Of a DNA stretch of 10,289 nucleotides, positions 5,929-10,289 are shown one piece after another (the stretch's first letter is position 1; each line of letters opens with the position of its first letter). The position numbers were made by a program, and so were the translations under genes. Source of the DNA: an uncultured Holdemanella sp. (GTDB lineage Bacteria > Bacillota_I > Bacilli_A > Erysipelotrichales > Erysipelotrichaceae); contig CAAEDN010000085.1 in assembly GCA_900754615.1 (NCBI GenBank), positions 1-10,289 on the forward strand, read 5' to 3'. A model generated the notes under the pieces. It did no database searches and had not been told where the DNA came from. It saw only the letters and a program-made list of their open reading frames with translations.

Positions 5929-8900
5929 GTTTGTCACTGTTCTTCCTGTAGAATCCACATAATACCATTTGGATTCCACTTTCTGCCAGCCCTTACCCTT
6001 TTGCGATACAAGATACAATTTTAAGGAAAGTTGAGCACTGGCTAAATCTTTATCTGCCTTTTCATATGCCTTTAAGGCCACATCCAATTGAGCTTTATTT
6101 GTGTTCCATTGTTCTTCTACACCCAAGAACACATTTAAAGCAGTCGCATATTCCTCGTATGCAGTTCGCATAGAACCCATTTTTGAATACAATCCAAGCA
6201 CCACATCATTGTCACTGTCAACAACATCCATGAATCCTGTTGGATCTGCACATAACTTCTTATAAGCTTCATATGCTTTTTCGACTTGTCCTTTGACATC
6301 TTCGATAGAAACTTGCTCATTTTCTAATTGGCCAATAGTTTCATCTAATTTTGCAATAGCCCCGTTGAAGTCTTTAATTGCTTTTTGATATGCACCAATT
6401 TGTTCCTGAGTACTTGCAATCTCTGCTTTCAAATCTTTTAAACTCTTTTGCTTTAAAGTAGCTGTTTCAAAATCAGTTTTTGCTGCCTGTGCCACACTTG
6501 CTTTTTTAGCTTCTTCTGCTTTCGCAGTCTCTAATTCTTTTTCTTTAGATGCTTGATTTGCTTTTGCAGTCTCTAATGTTGCCTGACTTGCCCCATATAA
6601 AGCTTTCTTAGTTCTTTCGTTGTTTTTAGCTTCGCCTAAAGCCTTTGATTTAGCATCAACATCTTTTTCTGCTACATCAAGATTTGCTTTTGCAGTTTCG
6701 ATACCCTTATTTGCTTCATCTAAGATATCTTTTCTCTTCTTCAAAGTTGCCTGTGCATCATTTACGATACCTTTTTTGTTTTCAACATTCTGATCTGCAT
6801 CCTTCTTCTCTTGTTGAGCATTTTCAAGAGCTTTTTGTGCCTCTGCACGATCAACAGTTTCTAACTGTGTCTTCTGTGTCTTTAAGCCGACGATTTCCTT
6901 TGCCATATTTAAAGCAGTATCATCATTGCACAACTTGTCGAATGCCGCCTGCTTAGTTGCTACATTTGCCTCAGCACGTGCAGTCGCATTGGTTGCTTGT
7001 GTAACCTGTGTTTGTACAGTTGCTACATTTGTTTGTGCATTTGTCTGAGCCGCAGTCTTAGTACCTAAAACTCGTCTCTGATTTTCCAGCTCTACCTTCA
7101 AGGCTTCCAATTTTAGCTCTCCGTCTTTCAAAATACCATCCGCATTCATCAACTTGTTATAGTATTCATTGAACTGAGCTTCAAATTCATCAATCGTCAT
7201 CGTATTGACATTTGTAATATATTCGGAACGAGATACATAAGCAAATACTTGTCCCGCATTGCATCTGTATCCATCTGGAGAAGGAGTCTTTGAATAGATG
7301 TAAGCTGTTCCTGTCGCATCACGATCCAACCCAGTTAAATTTAGATAATGTCCAACTTGAATATTACCATGTCCAACAGCTTCCATGACTTCATTGAATT
7401 TATTTTCATCATTATTGACATCTGCAATCGTCCATCCTTTGGCGGTAATATAATCATAGACCTGCTTTTCAGAATCGTACCATCCCTCATAAAGCCCTTT
7501 ATCATTTTGTGGGCGTGAAGCAGCAGTGATATTTTCACCAACATTATACAATCCAGAGTGATCAAATGTTTTTCCATTAGCAGTCGCATTGATTTGTACC
7601 TGAGAAATTGCAAACAATGTTGGATTTACCTTTAAATCTTCTCGTCCTGTGAAGTTTGTATCACTGGTTCTTAAAGCATTTCCGTATCGCACCATACTTA
7701 AGGCACGTTTGAAGTTTTCTAAGCTTGTCGCATCATTTTCTGCACCGATATTCGTACTTCCACCATTTGCAGTGCTTTGTTCCTCTAAGATTTTTAAAGC
7801 ATCAGTGTATCCATAAGCTTCGAAGAACCCCTTTGACCCTTGTTCGATTTTTGCTTGAGCTTGTTCTTTATCTGCACGCAGTTGTGTGACTACCTTTTCT
7901 TGTGCAATGACCGCTTCTTGAGCTTCACTTACCTTGCTCTGTTGTGCTGTAACATCCTGTTTTGCTTTTTCTAGATTAGCTTTCGCAGTTTCTAATTCTT
8001 TTTCTTTAGACTTCTGATTAGCTTTTGCAGTTTCTAATTGTGCCTTTGCCTCGTTTAATGCAGTTTCTGCATCGTTGATAGTTTGATTTAGCTCATCTAA
8101 AGCCTTTTGCTTCTCTGCAATTTGTGCATCTAGATTAAGAATTTCCTGGTTGACATCTGAAAGACTTTTTTCTGCACTTGTTACAGCATTTGCTTTTGCT
8201 GTTTGATTTTCAAGTGCAACCTGTAGATTTGTCTGTGCAGTGACTAATTCATTTTCTGCATTGACAATATCCGCCTCATACTGAGCTTTGATTGCAGGAT
8301 CACTTGCACTATCGTAGATTGCCTTCTTTTCGTTGTAGTTAGCTACGGCAGTATCTAATGCTTTTTGTGCCTCATTCACACTTGTCTGTGCTTCTGCATA
8401 AGCTTTTTGTGCATTTTCTACATTCTGTGTAGTTTCTGCTACTTTTGCTTCAGCTTCTGCCTTTTGTTGTGTCAAGATTGAAACAGTTGTTTGTGCTTCT
8501 TCTAAAGCTTTTTGAGCTTCTTCTAAAACTTTCACTTTTTCTTCAACATCTTTTGAAATCTCTTCTTCAGATGTTCCACTTAGTAAAGCATCATATTTTT
8601 TCTGTGCTTCTTGTAATTTAGAGTTAGCATCAGTAAGTGCATTTGTTGTTTCATCCAATTGTGTCTGTAATGCCTTTTTCTGTTCGTTGGCTTGTCCTAA
8701 TTTCTTTTGATTTTCTTCTAGATTAGCCACTTGTTTTTCTAGCTCGCTCACAATAGCTTTCTGTGCTTCTAAAGAAGATGCATCATAGTTGCTCTTTAAT
8801 GTATCTACAATTCTTTTTGTAGGAATATAAGTGCCTTCGTTGTATGTATCATATTCCTTTTGTGCTTGATCCAAAGCTTTCTTTTTTTCTTCCTTTTTAT

Positions 8901-9063
8901 TTTGTGCCTTTAAGATCTGCTCCTGCAAATTATCTTTATAAGAATCATTCGAAAGAGCATCTTCTTTTAAAGCATCTTCCTTGGCAAATATTTGAATTTG
9001 TCCTGTCTGCGTCATGGTCATACTCAATGCAGCTAGACTTGCGAATAGTTTAGACTTGTTCAT
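5254..9063 (-). CDS. Large secreted coiled-coil/CAP-domain protein with choline-binding-type wall repeats
   Basis: This 1269-residue surface protein has a signal peptide with probable cleavage near IFA-KED (about residue 27). Residues about 40-410 form an Ala/Glu/Lys/Gln-rich coiled coil. Residues about 445-640 form a CAP/SCP (PF00188-like) domain with the full set of conserved acidic and histidine positions: His502 (FDHSG), Glu510 (VGENI), Glu532 (DSEKQ) and His572 (GHYLNL). A second coiled coil spans about 645-1015. Residues about 1020-1269 are GW/YYF wall-binding repeats, including a tandemly duplicated 96-residue unit. No LPXTG motif or C-terminal helix is present, so attachment should be non-covalent. 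CAP proteins have diverse roles (lipid or ligand binding, occasionally proteolysis), so no activity is assigned. A relation to SEC10/PgrA-type surface-exclusion proteins, which also combine coiled coils with a CAP-like region, is possible but untested. AGGAGA lies 9 bases before the ATG. A promoter lies just upstream, so the gene is probably monocistronic. Confidence 0.87.
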   Translation of the reverse strand: MNKSKLFASLAALSMTMTQTGQIQIFAKEDALKEDALSNDSYKDNLQEQILKAQNKKEEKKKALDQAQKEYDTYNEGTYIPTKRIVDTLKSNYDASSLEAQKAIVSELEKQVANLEENQKKLGQANEQKKALQTQLDETTNALTDANSKLQEAQKKYDALLSGTSEEEISKDVEEKVKVLEEAQKALEEAQTTVSILTQQKAEAEAKVAETTQNVENAQKAYAEAQTSVNEAQKALDTAVANYNEKKAIYDSASDPAIKAQYEADIVNAENELVTAQTNLQVALENQTAKANAVTSAEKSLSDVNQEILNLDAQIAEKQKALDELNQTINDAETALNEAKAQLETAKANQKSKEKELETAKANLEKAKQDVTAQQSKVSEAQEAVIAQEKVVTQLRADKEQAQAKIEQGSKGFFEAYGYTDALKILEEQSTANGGSTNIGAENDATSLENFKRALSMVRYGNALRTSDTNFTGREDLKVNPTLFAISQVQINATANGKTFDHSGLYNVGENITAASRPQNDKGLYEGWYDSEKQVYDYITAKGWTIADVNNDENKFNEVMEAVGHGNIQVGHYLNLTGLDRDATGTAYIYSKTPSPDGYRCNAGQVFAYVSRSEYITNVNTMTIDEFEAQFNEYYNKLMNADGILKDGELKLEALKVELENQRRVLGTKTAAQTNAQTNVATVQTQVTQATNATARAEANVATKQAAFDKLCNDDTALNMAKEIVGLKTQKTQLETVDRAEAQKALENAQQEKKDADQNVENKKGIVNDAQATLKKRKDILDEANKGIETAKANLDVAEKDVDAKSKALGEAKNNERTKKALYGASQATLETAKANQASKEKELETAKAEEAKKASVAQAAKTDFETATLKQKSLKDLKAEIASTQEQIGAYQKAIKDFNGAIAKLDETIGQLENEQVSIEDVKGQVEKAYEAYKKLCADPTGFMDVVDSDNDVVLGLYSKMGSMRTAYEEYATALNVFLGVEEQWNTNKAQLDVALKAYEKADKDLASAQLSLKLYLVSQKGKGWQKVESKWYYVDSTGRTVTNQWIKNYYFEADGTMATNKWIGNYYVDSNGRYTPDKWVLTNGKYWYRHQNGSYTKNNFEVIAGQTYYFDGNGYMISGWKQVGQDWYYFNKAGHMVKNQWINNYYFENDGKMATNKWIGNYYVDANGRYTPDQWVLTNGKYWYRHQDGSYTKNDFEVIQGQTYYFDSNGYMVNGWKQVGSDWYYFNKAGHMVKDQWIGDYYFGSDGKMATNTWVGNYHVGADGKID
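5278..5339 (-). repeat. Repeat copy A: 62 bases shared with 9233-9294
   Basis: This segment encodes YYFGSDGKMATNTWVGNYHV at the C-terminus of the 1269-residue protein. It matches 9233-9294 at 61 of 62 bases, in the same orientation, about 3.96 kb away. Direct repeats flanking a whole gene and its promoter are substrates for deletion or duplication by homologous recombination. Confidence 0.9.
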
Positions 9064-9091
9064 CTTATTGTTCTCCTATATCTATAGATAA

Positions 9092-9119
9092 ATTATATAA
9101 CCAAAATGAATGGAAACAA
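9092..9119 (-). promoter_or_regulatory. Promoter of the CAP/coiled-coil gene
   Basis: On the minus strand, a perfect TATAAT (9097-9092) has TTGTTT 16 bases upstream (9119-9114). Transcription would start near 9085 and leave a leader of about 20 bases before the ATG. A perfect 10-bp palindrome, ATCTATAGAT (9080-9089), lies at the expected start site and could be an operator or chance. Confidence 0.6.
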
Positions 9120-9158
9120 AATAAAAATCGCCATTTTTGATAAACCATTACACACATT

Positions 9159-9189
9159 AAAAAACCAAAGACATTTCTATCTTTGGTTT
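9159..9189 (-). terminator. Strong intrinsic terminator after the lipid kinase and orphan repeat tail
   Basis: On the minus strand, AAACCAAAGA and TCTTTGGTTT form a perfect 10-bp stem around an 8-base loop, and the T run continues to 9159. It lies 10 bases after the stop of the orphan repeat reading frame. It probably once belonged to that gene and now ends the lipid kinase transcript. Confidence 0.88.
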
Positions 9190-9199
9190 ATTAAAAATC

Positions 9200-9310
9200 T
9201 TATTTTGAATAGTCCCATTTTCCATCGGCACTTACATGATAATTTCCAACCCATGTATTCGTTGCCATTTTACCATCTGAACCAAAATAATAATTATTGA
9301 TCCATTGATT
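9200..9310 (-). pseudogene. Orphan C-terminal remnant of a choline-binding-type wall protein
   Basis: Directly behind the lipid kinase stop codon, one frame over, the minus strand encodes NQWINNYYFGSDGKMATNTW, then VGNYHVSADGKWDYSK and a stop at 9202-9200. This is a complete C-terminal wall-binding repeat with no start codon, no ribosome binding site and no upstream part. It matches the end of the 1269-residue protein almost residue for residue, except for its own final residues and the QWINN start, which resembles that protein's second repeat unit. The frame stays open a short way into the kinase gene, but those codons are kinase sequence read out of frame. The junction therefore lies at about 9305-9325. 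It is best read as the tail of a deleted wall-binding gene or a partial duplicate. Confidence 0.8.
9233..9294 (-). repeat. Repeat copy B: 62 bases shared with 5278-5339
   Basis: This copy lies inside the orphan remnant. The single mismatch to copy A is a GTT/GTA difference on the plus strand. The very high identity suggests a recent event or ongoing gene conversion. Confidence 0.9.
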
Positions 9311-9311
9311 A

Positions 9312-10211
9312 TCACTTTTCTTTGTTTGAATAGATTTGTAAGGCTCTTGAATGATTTTCTATTTTCGCAAATAAAGTCGATTCGCCTTCTTCTCCATCAA
9401 GAGTCCAAGCTAACTTTTCATTTGATTCAATCGTGATCGATTTTGCCCTATATCTCTCTACATACTTCATATTCAATTCTGGATGCAGTACACCCAAAGG
9501 ATAATTATAAAGCTCTAAAACGTTTGGTGTATGTTCCACAAGAATAATATCAAACAAGCCATCCTTAAATGTATTGTCATCTTGCTCAACCATTTCAAAG
9601 CCAGCGACGCGATTGCCATTAATAATCAAACCAAACATTAAATCTTTCTCAAAGACTTTTCCATCCATATTCATCTTGACATGATACGGATGAAGGTTAG
9701 GAATTTCATGAAGCGCCTTAATAATATAGGCCATATTTCCTAGTTGCTTCTTTAGTTCTTGTTTAGTTTCATAGCTTACGTTACAAAAAGCACCAAAACC
9801 TGCCACATAATTGAAATATCTAGAATTCATTTTCCCAACGTCAAAAAATTCAATCTTTTCTTTACAAGCAATTTGAGCACATTCTTCCATATTATTGGTT
9901 AAACCAAAATTCGTACCAAAATCATTCATCGTACCTGTTGGAAAATAAGCTATCACAGGTTTCTTTTCTAAATGCATCAAACCATTGGTTGCCTCATTTA
10001 ATGTACCATCTCCACCAAATATGGCCACTACATCAAAGCGATTCGCATTTTCAACAATATATTGACAAATATCCATTTGTTTCTGTGATAAATAAATTTC
10101 CATTTGATAGTTTTGGCTAGAGAATACATTTAAAGCCTCTAAAACATGCCCCTTTGAATTTTTCTTACCAGAATTAGGATTTATTAATACCAATACCCTT
10201 TTTCTATCCAT
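9312..10211 (-). CDS. Diacylglycerol/lipid kinase (YegS/BmrU/DgkB-type)
   Basis: This 299-residue cytoplasmic or membrane-associated protein has the DAGK catalytic domain (PF00781). It carries NPNSG at residues 11-15, the nucleotide-binding FGGDGTLNEATNGL at 65-78, PTGTMNDFGTNFGL at 91-104 and the C-terminal LDGEEGES at 271-278. Length is normal for the family. Members phosphorylate diacylglycerol or related lipids with ATP. In Gram-positives, DgkB returns diacylglycerol released by lipoteichoic acid synthesis to phosphatidic acid. Whether this one is DgkB or a more distant lipid kinase cannot be settled by eye. The AAGGAG ribosome binding site is about 12 bases from the ATG, longer than for its neighbours, but no better start exists. 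Upstream is a group II intron end, so I see no normal promoter. Downstream is the orphan wall-binding tail and a strong terminator. Confidence 0.9.
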   Translation of the reverse strand: MDRKRVLVLINPNSGKKNSKGHVLEALNVFSSQNYQMEIYLSQKQMDICQYIVENANRFDVVAIFGGDGTLNEATNGLMHLEKKPVIAYFPTGTMNDFGTNFGLTNNMEECAQIACKEKIEFFDVGKMNSRYFNYVAGFGAFCNVSYETKQELKKQLGNMAYIIKALHEIPNLHPYHVKMNMDGKVFEKDLMFGLIINGNRVAGFEMVEQDDNTFKDGLFDIILVEHTPNVLELYNYPLGVLHPELNMKYVERYRAKSITIESNEKLAWTLDGEEGESTLFAKIENHSRALQIYSNKEK

Positions 10212-10237
10212 AAGTAAATTTATCTCCTTCTCTAATA

Positions 10238-10289
10238 ATTAAACAGTTGGAGATAAACTCCTCTAAGAACCGTACGTGCGGTTTTCCCG
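10238..10289 (-). mobile_element. 3' end of a group II intron (domain V distal half and domain VI-like hairpin)
   Basis: On the minus strand, 10289-10267 reads GGGAAAACCGCACGTACGGT then TC. This is the distal half of the conserved group II intron domain V, whose well-known 3' strand is ACGTACGGTTC. It is followed by TTAGAGGAG, TTTAT and CTCCAACTG (GGAG/CTCC hairpin, 10249-10261), with unpaired A residues on the 3' side as expected for the domain VI branch point. The intron would end around 10236-10244, just before the lipid kinase. The proximal strand of domain V, the rest of the ribozyme and any maturase gene lie outside the window, so an intact element cannot be told from a fragment. Confidence 0.65.

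Noticed and set aside
6684..6956. Plus-strand open frame of 90 codons within the coiled-coil region
   Set aside because: Low-complexity antisense of Ala/Lys/Glu-rich coiled coil. It has no start signal and no recognisable protein features.

Overview
The window is AT-rich, and every gene lies on the minus strand, so transcription runs from right to left. Strong AGGAGG-type ribosome binding sites, intrinsic terminators, choline-binding-type (GW/YYF) wall repeats, BspA-like leucine-rich repeats and Alg13/Alg14-like split glycosyltransferases all point to a low-GC Gram-positive. My best guess is a gut or oral Erysipelotrichia-type Bacillota. This is inferred from gene content only, since no rRNA or other marker gene is present.

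Layout in the direction of transcription. (1) At the right edge (about 10238-10289) is the 3' end of what looks like a group II intron: the distal half of domain V and a small domain VI-like hairpin. (2) A diacylglycerol/lipid kinase (9312-10211) follows. (3) Just behind its stop codon is an orphan tail of a choline-binding-type wall protein (9200-9310). It is nearly identical to the 3' end of the next gene, and a perfect 10-bp hairpin terminator follows it. (4) A very large secreted protein (5254-9063, 1269 residues) has two long coiled coils flanking a CAP/SCP domain and a C-terminal wall-binding repeat domain that grew by a 288-bp tandem duplication. (5) A second secreted wall-binding protein (3696-5180) carries BspA-like LRRs and a related repeat domain. 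(6) After a terminator there is a gene-free stretch (3393-3652) with a candidate promoter and an attenuator-like leader. (7) An exopolysaccharide/capsule operon then runs off the left edge: pssD, pssE, a polysaccharide pyruvyl transferase family gene, an FrhB-like iron-sulfur protein and the start of a GT4 glycosyltransferase.

Together this is a cell-surface region. The operon makes or decorates a polysaccharide on an undecaprenyl carrier. The two secreted proteins are probably held non-covalently on the wall through their aromatic repeats; choline on teichoic acid or polysaccharide is the classical ligand, but it is not demonstrated here. The lipid kinase may recycle diacylglycerol. The most notable points are the CAP domain between two coiled-coil arms of nearly equal length, the orphan repeat tail that records recombination between wall-binding genes, the attenuator-like leader before pssD, and the group II intron end at the window border.
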